A DNA stretch of 64,000 nt, from assembly GCA_020444165.1 (NCBI GenBank), contig JAHLLK010000005.1, positions 1 to 64,000 on the forward strand, read 5' to 3'. Source of the DNA: Deltaproteobacteria bacterium (GTDB taxonomy: Bacteria > Desulfobacterota > Desulfarculia > Desulfarculales > Desulfarculaceae). The notes under the pieces were generated by a model, which saw only the letters and a program-made list of their open reading frames with translations, searched no databases and was not told the DNA's origin. Made by a program: the position numbers and the translations under genes. Below, one piece after another: positions 19,131 through 28,718 of this stretch (positions are counted from its first letter, which is position 1; each line of letters begins with the position of its first letter).

Positions 19131-20714
19131 ATGGCTTGGCAAAGGCTGGAACTCATTTGGCACTATCTGGAGAAATGGGCCGCGGAAAGGCCCACGGCCG
19201 AGGCCGTGGTGTTCGAGAACACCCGGCTCACCTGGGGCCAGCTCAAGGAAAAGGTGGACCAGACCGCCCAGGCCTTCCTGGAGCTGGGGGTGAGGCAAGG
19301 GGACCGCGTGGCCACGCTGGCCATGGCCCGGCCGGAGTTTCTCATCACTTACCTGGCCGCCGGCAAGGTGGGGGCCATGTGGCTGGGCCTTTCGCCCAAA
19401 TTCACCGCCCCTGAGCTGGACTTCCTCCTGGGGGACAGCCGTCCCCGGGTGTTGGTGGCGGTGGGGGAGTTCCAGGACCAGGACCTGACTCCCCTGCTCC
19501 GGAACCTGCTGACCCGTCACGATTTTCTGCAAAAAATCCTGGTGCTGGGCGAGCCGGCCGAAGGGCTGCCCTCCTTTGAGGAGTTCATCGCCGCGGCGCG
19601 TCCCCGGGGCGCGGCAGACCTGGAGCGCCGCGCGGCCTTGGTCTCCCCCACGGACGAAGTGCTCCTCATGTACACTTCCGGCTCCACCGGCAAGCCCAAG
19701 GGCGTGGTGCACACCCACGCCAGCATCCTGGCCAACATCGCCGTGGAACTGGAGAAGTTCCTTTTTGACGGCGAGATGCGGATGCTCCTGCACTTCCCCA
19801 TCAACCACGTGGCCGCCGACGTGGAGGTCACCGTGGCCGGGCTCATGGCCGGCGGCTGCCTGGTGATGATGGACAAGTTCGATCCCGCCGATTCCCTGGA
19901 GGTGATCGCCCGGGAAAAGGTCACCGCCCTGGGGCAGATCCCGGCCATGTTCCTCTTGCAGTTTCGCGACCCCTCCTTCTCCCCGGCCAAGCTGGCCAGC
20001 GTGCGCCAGTTCATCTGGGCCGGCGCGGCGGCCCCCCGCCTGATGATCGAGGTGCTTTCCCAGGTCTGCCAGGCCACCGGCGCGCAGATGCTCACCGGCT
20101 ATGGCTCCACCGAAGTCGGGGGCTTTGTGACCTACACCGCGGTGGGCGACGGCCTGGACCGCCTGGCCTCCTCGGCCGGCCAGATCGCCCCGCCCTTTGA
20201 ACTCCAGATCGTGGACGAGGACCACCAACCCCTGCCCGTGGGCGAGGTGGGGGAGATCGCGGTGCGGGGGCCCTTTCTCATGAAGGGTTATTACCAGAAC
20301 CCCCAGGCCACCGCCCAGGTGGTGGACCCCGAGGGCTGGTACTACACATCGGACCTGGCCAAACAGGACGAAGCCGGCTACATCTACATCGCCGGCCGCA
20401 GCTCGGAGATGTTCAAGTCCGGCGGTGAGAACGTCTACCCCCGCGAGGTGGAGGACGTGATCGAGCACCATCCCGGGGTGCTCATGAGCGCGGTGATCAG
20501 CCAGCCCCACGAGGTGTACGGCGAGGTGGGCTGGGCCTTTGTCATGCCGCGGCCGGGGCAGGAAGTGAAGGAGGAGGAGCTGGCCCAGATCTGCCGCAGC
20601 CATTTGGCCAACTTCAAGATTCCCAAGCGCTTCGTGGTCCGGCCCCTCTTGCCGCTGTTGCCCAACGGGAAGGTGGACAAGCTCGCGCTCAGGCGGGAGG
20701 CGGCCAACCTCTGA
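19131..20714 (+). CDS. Acyl-CoA ligase (AMP-forming)
   Basis: The 527-residue adenylate-forming enzyme contains the P-loop motif YTSGSTGKPKG (181-191), the YGSTEVGGF region that positions the adenylate, YYTSDLAKQDEAGYIYIAGRSSEMFKSGGENVYP hinge motifs, and the conserved Lys in NGKVDK near the C-terminus. It activates a carboxylic acid to its CoA thioester using ATP. The acid is unknown; pairing with the MaoC-like hydratase upstream points to a fatty-acid-like or branched substrate. Cytoplasmic. The start is firmly supported by AAAGGAGG seven bases before ATG. Length is normal for the family. Confidence 0.9.
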   Translation: MAWQRLELIWHYLEKWAAERPTAEAVVFENTRLTWGQLKEKVDQTAQAFLELGVRQGDRVATLAMARPEFLITYLAAGKVGAMWLGLSPKFTAPELDFLLGDSRPRVLVAVGEFQDQDLTPLLRNLLTRHDFLQKILVLGEPAEGLPSFEEFIAAARPRGAADLERRAALVSPTDEVLLMYTSGSTGKPKGVVHTHASILANIAVELEKFLFDGEMRMLLHFPINHVAADVEVTVAGLMAGGCLVMMDKFDPADSLEVIAREKVTALGQIPAMFLLQFRDPSFSPAKLASVRQFIWAGAAAPRLMIEVLSQVCQATGAQMLTGYGSTEVGGFVTYTAVGDGLDRLASSAGQIAPPFELQIVDEDHQPLPVGEVGEIAVRGPFLMKGYYQNPQATAQVVDPEGWYYTSDLAKQDEAGYIYIAGRSSEMFKSGGENVYPREVEDVIEHHPGVLMSAVISQPHEVYGEVGWAFVMPRPGQEVKEEELAQICRSHLANFKIPKRFVVRPLLPLLPNGKVDKLALRREAANL

Positions 20715-20799
20715 AGCGGCCAGGGGAGAGCCGGGGATCGTCCCGGAACCGGCCGGGCCAGGGCCGGGAGGAGTAGTGCGCTCGGGAAAGTCCCGGCTT

Positions 20800-20829
20800 T
20801 GACGTGCCTCCAGGAAATATAGTAAAATC
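20800..20829 (+). promoter_or_regulatory. Sigma-70 promoter for the transglycosylase gene
   Basis: TTGACG (20800-20805) and TAAAAT (20824-20829) are separated by 18 bases and lie about 80 bp before the start codon of the MltF-like gene. Confidence 0.65.
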
Positions 20830-20907
20830 AGAGTACTTCCCCCCTCCCGCGTCAGACTCCCGGGCGGGGGCTCCGCATGCTAATCAGGATACCTAGGGGA
20901 GTTCTTC

Positions 20908-22425
20908 ATGCTCGACCGCTTACCGGGTCTGACCCGCCAACCTGCCCCCCCGGCCGGGCGGCGTCTGCTTTGCTGCCTCCTTGCTGTCCTGGTTGGATTA
21001 ACCGGGTTCCTGGCCGCCCCGGCCGAGGCCGTGGACAAGGGCCGGCCCTCCCGCGAACTGGTGGCCCGGGTGAACCAGCCCGCCCAGGGCGACCTGGACG
21101 CCATGGTCCAGCGCCGTCACCTCCGCTTCCTGGTCACCTTCAACAAGACCAACTACTTCCTGGACGGCCCGGTGCAGCGGGGGGTCACCTACGAATACGC
21201 CAAAAATTTCGTGGATTTCCTCAACAAGCGCCTGCAAACCAAGCACCTCAAGGTGTTTCTGGTGATGGTCCCGGTGACCCGCGACCAGCTTCTGCCCATG
21301 CTGACCGAGGGCAAGGGCGACATCGCGGCCGCGTCGCTCAGCATCACCCCCGAACGCCTGAAGACCGTGGACTTTTCCACCCCGATATATGACCAGGCCA
21401 AAGAGGTGGTGGTCACCGCGCCGGGCGCACCGGAACTCGGTTCCCTCGCGGACCTGTCCGGCAAGCGGGTTTATGTCCGCAAGTCCAGCAGCTACTTCGA
21501 GAGCCTGGGCAAACTGAACCAGAAGCTGGCCCAAGAGGGCAAGGCCCCGGTGATCATCGAGCCGGCTGACGAACACCTGGAGACCGAGGACATCCTGGAG
21601 ATGGTCAACGTGGGGCTGGTGAACTACACCGTGGCCGACGACTTTCTGGCCGATCTCTGGTCCAAGGTTTTTACCAGCCTCAGGGTGCGGGGCGATCTGG
21701 TCCTGGCCTCGCAGGTCAAGATCGCCTGGGCCATCCGCCAGCACAGCCCCCAACTGAAAAAGGCCCTGGATAAGTTCATCGTGAAATACCGCAAGGGCTC
21801 CACCCTGGGCAATATCCTGGTGAAGCGTTATTACGAGAACAACAAATTCGTGGAAAACTCCCTGACCGTGGAGCGCATGGACCGTTTCAAGGAAACGGTG
21901 CAGTTCTTCAAGCAGTACGCGGGCCAGTACAACATGGACTGGCTTCTCTTGACCGCCCTGGCCTACCAAGAATCGGGCCTGGATCAGAGCAAGAAGAGCC
22001 CCGTGGGGGCGGTGGGGGTCATGCAGCTTTTGCCCCGCACGGCCGCCGGCCACCCGGTTTACATAAAGCGCATCGACCTCCTGGAAAACAACGTCCACGC
22101 CGGGGTCAAGTACCTGCGCCACATCTATGACCAGAATTTCCGGGATATCGCGGGCATGACCGATGTGGACAAGATCCTCCTCACCTTTGCCTCCTACAAC
22201 GCCGGCCCGGCCAAGGTGGCTTCCCTGCGCGCCGTGACCCAAAAAATGGGCCTGAACCCCAAGGTCTGGTTCAACAACGTGGAAGTGGCCGCGGCCAGGA
22301 AGATCGGGCGGGAAACCGTGCAGTACGTGGGCAACATCTATAAGTATTACGTGGCCTACCGCCGGGCCCTGGACCTGGAGCGCCAGAAGACGGCCGTCAA
22401 GGACAAGCTGGGCAACGGCAAGTGA
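20908..22425 (+). CDS. MltF-like lytic transglycosylase with solute-binding-protein domain
   Basis: The 505-residue protein has an N-terminal hydrophobic signal (CCLLAVLVGLTGFLAAPAEA). A bacterial extracellular solute-binding family 3 domain follows (about 65-290; includes GDIAAASLSITPERLKTVDFSTPIYDQAKEVVV). The C-terminal SLT domain (about 330-470) has the catalytic Glu355 in YQESGLD, GVMQLLP and the YNAGPAKV motif. This is the MltF layout: membrane-bound murein transglycosylase cleaving glycan strands to 1,6-anhydromuropeptides in the periplasm. GGGGAG precedes the ATG at good spacing. The gene is preceded by its own promoter and followed by a family C repeat rather than a typical terminator. 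Confidence 0.9.
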   Translation: MLDRLPGLTRQPAPPAGRRLLCCLLAVLVGLTGFLAAPAEAVDKGRPSRELVARVNQPAQGDLDAMVQRRHLRFLVTFNKTNYFLDGPVQRGVTYEYAKNFVDFLNKRLQTKHLKVFLVMVPVTRDQLLPMLTEGKGDIAAASLSITPERLKTVDFSTPIYDQAKEVVVTAPGAPELGSLADLSGKRVYVRKSSSYFESLGKLNQKLAQEGKAPVIIEPADEHLETEDILEMVNVGLVNYTVADDFLADLWSKVFTSLRVRGDLVLASQVKIAWAIRQHSPQLKKALDKFIVKYRKGSTLGNILVKRYYENNKFVENSLTVERMDRFKETVQFFKQYAGQYNMDWLLLTALAYQESGLDQSKKSPVGAVGVMQLLPRTAAGHPVYIKRIDLLENNVHAGVKYLRHIYDQNFRDIAGMTDVDKILLTFASYNAGPAKVASLRAVTQKMGLNPKVWFNNVEVAAARKIGRETVQYVGNIYKYYVAYRRALDLERQKTAVKDKLGNGK

Positions 22426-22477
22426 TGCCTCCGGGCGAGAACGGACGGAGCTAGCGATAAAACCACCCGGATAAAAC

Positions 22478-22540
22478 CCTAAAGTTTTTTTGGGGAAAGG
22501 GGTTTTCCCCCACATCTTCCTCTTTTTCAAAAGACTTGGT
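22478..22540 (-). repeat. Family C repeat, internally deleted copy
   Basis: Read on the minus strand this is GAGGAAGATGTGGGGG, AAAACCCC, TTTCCCCAAAAAAACTTTAGGG. It matches the ends of the full family C element at 63150-63237 but lacks most of the long central hairpin. It lies between the convergent ends of the transglycosylase and the MBOAT gene. Confidence 0.65.
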
Positions 22541-22550
22541 TGGGCCCGGC

Positions 22551-23969
22551 TCAAAACTGGGCGTAGATAAAGGTCGAAGGCGCGGGGCTCTGCAGGATCA
22601 GCACTCCCAGGAACATCAGCGACAGGGCGGCCAGGCCGGCCAGTTCCGGGCCCCATCCCGCGCCGGGCCCCTGGTCCGCGGCGCGCCGGCGCCAGGCGTC
22701 CCACACGGGGTGCAGCCACAGGGGCAGGGAATAGAGGAGCATATTCCAGAACAGGTACAGGGCCACCAACCCCCCGCCCGCCGAGGCCGGCCACACCGGC
22801 CCGGCGAACTGCCGGGCCAGCCAGGCCAGATCGCTCTCCCGGAACAGCAGCCAACCCAGGCTCACCAGGACAAAGGTGACGGCCACCTGCCAGGCCCGGC
22901 GCCAGGGCCCCGGCGCGGCCGGGGCCAGGCCCCAGCGGTGCTTCCAGCGCCCGGCCAGGACCAGCAGGCCGTGATACCCCCCCCACAGGACGAAGTTCCA
23001 GCCCGCACCGTGCCACAGCCCGGAGAGCAGGAAAGTGACCATGACGTTCCAGGCGTTGCGCCCCTCCCCCCGCCGGGAGCCGCCCAGGGGGATGTACACG
23101 TAGTCCCGGAACCAGTAGGACATGGTCATGTGCCAGCGCCGCCAGAAATCGCCCACCGAATCGGCCAGATAGGGATGCCGGAAGTTGGGCAGGGTCTCGA
23201 AGCCCAACAGATGCCCGGAACCCCGGGCGAGGTCGGTGAGGGCCGAGAAGTCCGCGTAGATCTGGATGGCGTAGCCGAAGGCCCCGACCAAAAGGAGCCC
23301 CAAGCCGGGCTCGGCCAGGGAGAACACCTTGTCCACCATGATGCCGACGTTGTCGGCGATGACCAGCTTCTTGAAGAGGCCCCAGACCAGTAGATAGAGG
23401 GCCCGCCGGAGATGCTCCGCCGTGAGCTGCCGGGGAGCCTCGATCTGGGGCAGGAAATGCCCGGCGCGCTCGATGGGCCCGGCCACCAACTGGGGGAAAA
23501 AGGCCATGAACAAGCCGAACTCCCCCAAATGGCGGCGGGCGGCCAGCTTGCCGGCCTGCACGTCGGCCAGATAGGCCACCGCCCGGAAGGTGTAGAAGGA
23601 TATGCCCAAGGGCAGAAGCAGGTCCAGGACCGGGGCCTGGAAGGAGAGCCCCAGCCAGCCCAGGAGAGCCGCCAGGTTGGCCACGAAGAAGCCGTAGTAC
23701 TTGAACACTCCCAACAGCCCCAGGCAGACCACCGTACCAGCCAGGAACCAGGCCTTTTGGCGGCCGGGCCAGCGCTCCATGGCCAGGGCCGGGAAAAAGG
23801 CCCCGGCGGTCATGGCCGCCAGGAGCCCCAGCAGGGCCGGGTGCACCGCGCCATAGAACCACAGACTTACGGCCAACAGCCACCAGTTCTGCAAACGGCG
23901 GCCCATAAGCCAGTACACCCCGGCCACCCCGGCCAGGAACAGCAGGTAGTTGAGGCTCTGCAGGCTCAT
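22551..23969 (-). CDS. MBOAT-family O-acyltransferase (AlgI/PatA type)
   Basis: The 472-residue polytopic membrane protein carries the MBOAT hallmarks FWRRWHMTMSYWFRDYVYIPLGGSR and LSGLWHGAGWNFVLWGGYHG, with His320 (WHGAGW) and His333 (GYHG) as the likely active-site histidines. AlgI-type members move acetyl or other acyl groups across the inner membrane for modification of exported polysaccharide or peptidoglycan. Its ATG overlaps the stop codon of the upstream SGNH-type gene (ATGA, 23966-23969), so the two are translationally coupled and almost certainly form a two-component O-acylation system. The acceptor polymer is unknown. Confidence 0.9.
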   Translation of the reverse strand: MSLQSLNYLLFLAGVAGVYWLMGRRLQNWWLLAVSLWFYGAVHPALLGLLAAMTAGAFFPALAMERWPGRQKAWFLAGTVVCLGLLGVFKYYGFFVANLAALLGWLGLSFQAPVLDLLLPLGISFYTFRAVAYLADVQAGKLAARRHLGEFGLFMAFFPQLVAGPIERAGHFLPQIEAPRQLTAEHLRRALYLLVWGLFKKLVIADNVGIMVDKVFSLAEPGLGLLLVGAFGYAIQIYADFSALTDLARGSGHLLGFETLPNFRHPYLADSVGDFWRRWHMTMSYWFRDYVYIPLGGSRRGEGRNAWNVMVTFLLSGLWHGAGWNFVLWGGYHGLLVLAGRWKHRWGLAPAAPGPWRRAWQVAVTFVLVSLGWLLFRESDLAWLARQFAGPVWPASAGGGLVALYLFWNMLLYSLPLWLHPVWDAWRRRAADQGPGAGWGPELAGLAALSLMFLGVLILQSPAPSTFIYAQF

Positions 23970-25804
23970 GGGAACAGCTTCCGCAGGCGCTGGTAAAAAA
24001 CCTCGGTCCAGCGGGCCCGGTATTCCCGGTGGATGTGGTCGCTGTGGGAGTACATCGCCAGGGTGATCTCCGGATCGCCCGTGAAGTCGTGATAGACCAC
24101 GCCCTCCCTGGCCAGGTAGGCCGCGAGCTGGGCCAGGTAGGGGGCCAGGCGGGGATCGGCCGGGGCGGGGCGGTGAGCCGTGGGGGTGGACTGGATGCGG
24201 ATGAACACCAGGTCGAGGTGGTTCTCCCGGGCCAGGTCGATGATATGCGGCAAAAAGGACTGGCCCACCACCCGGTCGAAATCCCAGTACTTGGGGTTCA
24301 GGGAGGCGGGGTTGCGGACCGGGGCGTCGTCGGCCGCCCCACCCCGACCGTTCAGCCGGAAGTTCTCCAGCTTGAACACCTGGTTGGTCCGCTGCCGCAG
24401 GGCTTCCTGGGCCGTCTGACCGCCAGGGTCCTGGAACAACCCGGTGAGGTCCAGGGCGGCCTGGGAGATCAAGGGCTGGCCCTGGCCCTGGTAGGCGGTC
24501 ACCGGAAACAGGTTCTGCAGAAAATGCTGCAACTTGGCCAGGGGGGTGGTCTGGTCGTACACCAACTCGTCGATCAGGGGCTCCTCGCCGGGCGAGAGGT
24601 CCTGCAAGAGCATGCGGTCGAACTCATTGTCAATGCGGGCCTTGGGATTGGTCAGCTCGTTCTCCTTGAAGAACACGAAGACCTTCTTGGGGTTGGTCCC
24701 GCTGGCCACCACGTAGTTCTTGAACAAAAGGAACCACACCGCCGAGCAGGTGCCGTGCTGCACCACCAGGGCCACCTTCTTGCCGCCCAACAGCTCACCC
24801 AGCCGGGGGCCGTCCACCCGGGAATCCAGCCAGGAGTTGCCCACGAAGACATAGTCCGGCTTATAGGCCCGGATTTTGTCCAAGGTCTGGCGGACAAAGG
24901 GCCGTTTGGCCGGAGGAGCGGGCAACAACAGCGGGGGCAGGAGCAGGACCAGGCCGGCCGCGGCCAGGATCACCAGCGGCCGGGGAGTCCGGCGGGGCCG
25001 GGGCAGCCGGGCGGCCAGCCCGGACGCGGCCCGGCCGAGCCAGGCCAGGCCCGGGGCCAGGGCCAAGAAGAGCGGCCCCAGGGCCGCGGCCAGGAGCCAG
25101 GCGTCCCAGGCCAAAAGGAGCCGCAGCTCGGCCAGGCCCAGCCCCACCGCGGCCAGGCCCAGGACCAGGGGCGCCCCGGCCGGCAGGCAGGCGGCCCAGG
25201 CCCCGCCCCGGGGCCGGAGCCAGCGCCGCCAGATCGCCCAGCCCAGGGCCAACAGGGCCCAAGCCGCCGCCAACAGGCCCAGCCGGGTGGCCAGGTTCAC
25301 CTCGGGCCCCAGATAGGGCCGGCGGACCACGGTGAGGCGGGGAAAGTTGCTGTATACCCCCAGGTAGTTGCGGACCTCGGTTTCCCGGACCGGCGCGGCG
25401 TGGCGGGAATAGTTCACCAGCCAGAGGCGGCTGGTGCCCCGGGGGGTCGGCACCTGGAAGGACAAGCGGGCGGGGAGCTTCTCCTTGGCCACCAGGTCGG
25501 GGACGTTCGTGTGCAGGGACACCCGGAGATCCTGGCATTGCCCCGGTTGGGCGCAGGCCACCTGCAGCCGGAATTGGTCCGGCCAGGCGGAGAGGTCGCC
25601 AAGGTCCAGCGCCACTTGGCGGCCGGAGGCCAGCACTGCGTTCTGCCCCGGAGCCGGCCAAGCCAGGCGCCGCTCCAAGGCCGCCTCGGGCGGCGCGGGC
25701 AGGAGCCAGACCAGGACCAGCCACGCCCCCAAAGCCACGCCCCACCAGGGTGATTTTCCGCGGGCCACCAGGTTTACCGGGGAGGAGGCATTGTTTAACG
25801 ACAT
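23966..25804 (-). CDS. Membrane-anchored SGNH-type acyltransferase partner of the MBOAT
   Basis: The 612-residue protein has an N-terminal membrane segment (WWGVALGAWLVLVWLLPA), a beta-rich extracytoplasmic region (about 40-150), a Leu/Ala/Pro-rich block of three or four membrane segments (about 180-300), and a C-terminal SGNH fold. In that fold FVGNSWLDSR provides the nucleophile Ser324 and DHIH provides Asp589 and His592 of the DxxH motif. Together with the coupled MBOAT this resembles AlgI/AlgJ/AlgX or PatA/PatB systems that O-acetylate polysaccharides in the periplasm. The frame stays open upstream to 28819, but ATG 25804 starts the hydrophobic N-terminus, and upstream residues are antisense to the next gene. 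The N-terminal beta domain and internal helices are unusual for AlgX-type proteins. Confidence 0.75.
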   Translation of the reverse strand: MSLNNASSPVNLVARGKSPWWGVALGAWLVLVWLLPAPPEAALERRLAWPAPGQNAVLASGRQVALDLGDLSAWPDQFRLQVACAQPGQCQDLRVSLHTNVPDLVAKEKLPARLSFQVPTPRGTSRLWLVNYSRHAAPVRETEVRNYLGVYSNFPRLTVVRRPYLGPEVNLATRLGLLAAAWALLALGWAIWRRWLRPRGGAWAACLPAGAPLVLGLAAVGLGLAELRLLLAWDAWLLAAALGPLFLALAPGLAWLGRAASGLAARLPRPRRTPRPLVILAAAGLVLLLPPLLLPAPPAKRPFVRQTLDKIRAYKPDYVFVGNSWLDSRVDGPRLGELLGGKKVALVVQHGTCSAVWFLLFKNYVVASGTNPKKVFVFFKENELTNPKARIDNEFDRMLLQDLSPGEEPLIDELVYDQTTPLAKLQHFLQNLFPVTAYQGQGQPLISQAALDLTGLFQDPGGQTAQEALRQRTNQVFKLENFRLNGRGGAADDAPVRNPASLNPKYWDFDRVVGQSFLPHIIDLARENHLDLVFIRIQSTPTAHRPAPADPRLAPYLAQLAAYLAREGVVYHDFTGDPEITLAMYSHSDHIHREYRARWTEVFYQRLRKLFP

Positions 25805-26065
25805 GGCCGGCCTTTTCTGATATGAATCCGGTGGAAATCGCCTGGGGCGGACGGGCCGCGCTCCTCCGGCCCCGCGCAAGGGCAGCGGCACCGCGGCCGG
25901 ACGCCGTGCTAATCCTAAGCGAGAAGGCGAACGCTTACAAGGGGGTGGGCCCCGTGGAAACACCAGCGCCCCAATCCGCGTCCCTGGCCGGAAACAGGGG
26001 AGACGGAGGGGCCCCCAGCCGGTCCGCGGGGGTCCAAACCCCTTTGCCCCACGACACAAAATGGC

Positions 26066-26095
26066 TTGACAGGGTGCGCTCCGTGCGGACATATT
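26066..26095 (+). promoter_or_regulatory. Sigma-70 promoter
   Basis: A perfect TTGACA (26066-26071) and CATATT (26090-26095) are separated by 18 bases. They lie about 140 bp before the start codon of the spermidine-synthase-like membrane protein. The rest of the 432-bp divergent gap (25805-26236) shows no gene. Confidence 0.6.
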
Positions 26096-26236
26096 CTGGG
26101 GGCTCTGCTCGAAAACGGGACCTCGCACTCGTCTGAACTGCCCGCGGCCGGAGATACCCTCGCCCCGGCAGCGCATTTCTCCTCCCAATGCTCCCTGACG
26201 GGTACCCAGATTTTGGCGCACTTGCGGAAGGAAAAG

Positions 26237-28639
26237 ATGTCCACGGCTTCCCCGACCAAAAGCTTTAGCAACAATTTGTCCGACTTCGTGGGCATTTTCC
26301 TGCTGGCCATGAGTACCTTGCTTTACGAGGTAACCCTGACCCGCATATTCTCTTTTGTGGTGTGGTCCAACTACGCCTTTTTGATCGTCTCCACCGCCCT
26401 GTTTGGCTTCGGCCTGGCCGGCGTGGTGCTTTCGCTGCAAAAATCCGGCAGCTCCCTGCTCCGGGCCGACCGGGTGCCGTGGTACTCCATCCTGTTCGCG
26501 ATCTTGGCCGTGGCCAGCCTGGTGGTCATCATCGAGGTCCCCCTGGTGGTGGGGGAGTTCAACAAAATCGAGAACTGGTTCTCCCTCCTGGCCGTGTTCG
26601 TGGCCCTGGTGGCCCCCTTCTTCTTCGCGGGCCTGGCCATCTCTCTCCTGCTCTCGGCCGAGGAGACCCGGGTCCACAAGCTCTACTTCTTCGACCTGGC
26701 CGGCGCCGCCCTGGGCTCCATCATGCTGGTGTTCATCATCACCCCCTTGGGAGCTTCGGGCGCCGTGGTCATGGCTGGCGGGCTGGGCCTGTTGGCGGCG
26801 GTGGTATTCGCCTGGCGGCAACCGGGGCTGGTGAAGTGGGTGGCGCTCTTGGGCGTGGCCGGCAGCCTGATCCTCACCCCCTATGCCGGCGACGTGTTCG
26901 TCATCGAGGCCCACCAGGCCAAGCGCTGGTTCAAGAGCGAGGATCTGACCACCCTTTTCTCGGGTTGGAGCACCCTGTCCCGGGTGGACGTGGTGAGCTT
27001 TGAACAGGGCCGCCGGCGCAACATCTTCATCAACGGCGGGGAGAACGAGTCCTACCTGGCCAGTTGGGACCGGGAGCGCCCCCTGCCCCCCATCTGGGCC
27101 GAGTCGGTCAACTTCCCCTACGTCTTCATCTCCGGCAAGGACAAAAAGCCCGACATCGCCATCATCGGCTCCTCCGGCGGGGTGGAGGTGGCCTATGCCC
27201 TGTCCCACGGGGCGGGCAACATCTACGCCGTGGAGATGGACCCCTTGATCTGCAAGGTCGTTTCCCAGACATTCGCCGACTGGAACGACCACATGTTCGA
27301 GCTGCCCCAGGTGCATTTGATCAATGACGAGGGGCGGAGCTTCATCGTCAATACGGAGCACAACTACGACCTCATCCAGATGAGGAACAACTTCACGCCC
27401 ATCGCCTTCGCCTCCGGGGCCATCAACCTCTCGGAGACCTACCTGCTCACCGTGGAGGCGTTCCAGGACTACATGACCAAGCTCAAGCCCGGGGGCATCC
27501 TGGCCCTGCACCGCTGGGGCGTGGTCCGGCTGTGCGCCATCGCCCGGCAGGCGGCCGCCGAACTGGGCCTGCCGGACATCTCGCGTCACGTGCTCATCAT
27601 GTCCGGCGAGGGCCTGATGATGAACGGCTTCTACTTCCAGAAGACCCCATTCACCGACGACCAGATCGAGATGGCCCACGCCTACGCCAAGACCCGGCGC
27701 TACCAAGTGCTCTACGACCCCCACCAAGGGCCCGAGGACAGCCTCTACGCCGCGATCCTGAAAAGCCCGGACCCGGATACCTACCGCCACTACGCCGGCT
27801 TCAACCTCAAGGCTCCCACCGACGACCGGCCCTTTTTCGACCACTTCCTCCTGTTGGGCTTTCAGCAAGACCTGAACGCCCCCTTGCTGCCCCAGGAGTT
27901 GAAGGAGATAGGCGGGCTCTTGGGATGGCGGCCCAAGGGGCTGTTGGGCTCGCTCTTGGGCGGACGCATGATCCCGGTGTCGGAGATCCCGCTCATCGCC
28001 ATCACCATCGAGGCCACCCTGGTCTCCATCCTGGGCATGTTCCTGCCGCTGATCTTCTTCTCCCGCGGCCGGCAGGCGGGCCTCAGGCGTTGGGCCGTCT
28101 TGTCCTACTTCGCCATCCTGGGCATGGCCTTCATCATGATCGAACTGTGCTACATCAAGCACTACATCCTGTTCCTGGGCAACCCGGCCATGTCCATCTC
28201 GCTGATCATCGCCTTTCTCTTGTTGTTCACCAGCGCGGGCAGCTTCTTCTCCGAGCGCTTCGGCCAGAACCCCGGCCGGGCCCTGAAGCTGGTGTTTCCG
28301 GCCATCTTCGTGGTCAACGCCATCAGCATCGTGGTGACGCCCTACGTGTTCCAGATGTTCCTGGGCAGCCCCCTGATGGAGCGCATCTTCATCTGCATGC
28401 TCATGGTGGCGCCCATGGGCCTGGTCATGGGCATGCCCTTCCCCCTGGGGCTCCGGATGCTGCACCACATCGCCCCCCAGTACATCGGTTGGGCCTGGGG
28501 CGTGAACGGCTTCATGACCGTGATGGGCTCCATCCTCACCGTGGTGGTGTCGTTGTACTTCGGCTTCAACGCGGTCCTGTGGATGGCCGGGGCCCTGTAC
28601 CTCTGCGGCTTGGCGGTCTCGCGCTTCGCAGTGAAATAA
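26237..28639 (+). CDS. Polytopic membrane protein with embedded degenerate spermidine-synthase-like domain
   Basis: The 800-residue protein starts with about seven membrane segments (LLAMSTLLYEVTLTRIFSFV onward, to about 230). A Rossmann domain similar to spermidine synthase follows (about 300-470; IAIIGSSGGVEVAYAL, YAVEMDP, INDEGRSFI). A second membrane block covers about 585-795. The catalytic aspartate stretch of true aminopropyltransferases (VDSxDP-like) is replaced by IQMRNNFTP, so spermidine synthesis is unlikely. Such fused proteins are widespread and functionally unassigned. ATG 26237 is chosen because GGAAGGAAAAG precedes it; the reading frame is open further upstream without a ribosome site. 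Confidence 0.8.
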   Translation: MSTASPTKSFSNNLSDFVGIFLLAMSTLLYEVTLTRIFSFVVWSNYAFLIVSTALFGFGLAGVVLSLQKSGSSLLRADRVPWYSILFAILAVASLVVIIEVPLVVGEFNKIENWFSLLAVFVALVAPFFFAGLAISLLLSAEETRVHKLYFFDLAGAALGSIMLVFIITPLGASGAVVMAGGLGLLAAVVFAWRQPGLVKWVALLGVAGSLILTPYAGDVFVIEAHQAKRWFKSEDLTTLFSGWSTLSRVDVVSFEQGRRRNIFINGGENESYLASWDRERPLPPIWAESVNFPYVFISGKDKKPDIAIIGSSGGVEVAYALSHGAGNIYAVEMDPLICKVVSQTFADWNDHMFELPQVHLINDEGRSFIVNTEHNYDLIQMRNNFTPIAFASGAINLSETYLLTVEAFQDYMTKLKPGGILALHRWGVVRLCAIARQAAAELGLPDISRHVLIMSGEGLMMNGFYFQKTPFTDDQIEMAHAYAKTRRYQVLYDPHQGPEDSLYAAILKSPDPDTYRHYAGFNLKAPTDDRPFFDHFLLLGFQQDLNAPLLPQELKEIGGLLGWRPKGLLGSLLGGRMIPVSEIPLIAITIEATLVSILGMFLPLIFFSRGRQAGLRRWAVLSYFAILGMAFIMIELCYIKHYILFLGNPAMSISLIIAFLLLFTSAGSFFSERFGQNPGRALKLVFPAIFVVNAISIVVTPYVFQMFLGSPLMERIFICMLMVAPMGLVMGMPFPLGLRMLHHIAPQYIGWAWGVNGFMTVMGSILTVVVSLYFGFNAVLWMAGALYLCGLAVSRFAVK

Positions 28640-28660
28640 CGCCGCATCCTGGAAAAAACG

Positions 28661-28696
28661 AGCCGGGAGTCCCGCCAGGGGCTCCCGGCTTTTTTT
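28661..28696 (+). terminator. Rho-independent terminator
   Basis: AGCCGGGAG pairs with CTCCCGGCT across a 12-base loop and is followed by TTTTTT. It lies 22 bp after the stop codon of the spermidine-synthase-like gene, before the convergent GntR gene. Confidence 0.9.
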
Positions 28697-28718
28697 GCCG
28701 GCGGAAGATAACCGCGCC

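Noticed and set aside
26237..28639. Calling the gene a functional spermidine synthase (speE)
   Set aside because: The catalytic aspartate region is missing, and the protein is mostly membrane segments.
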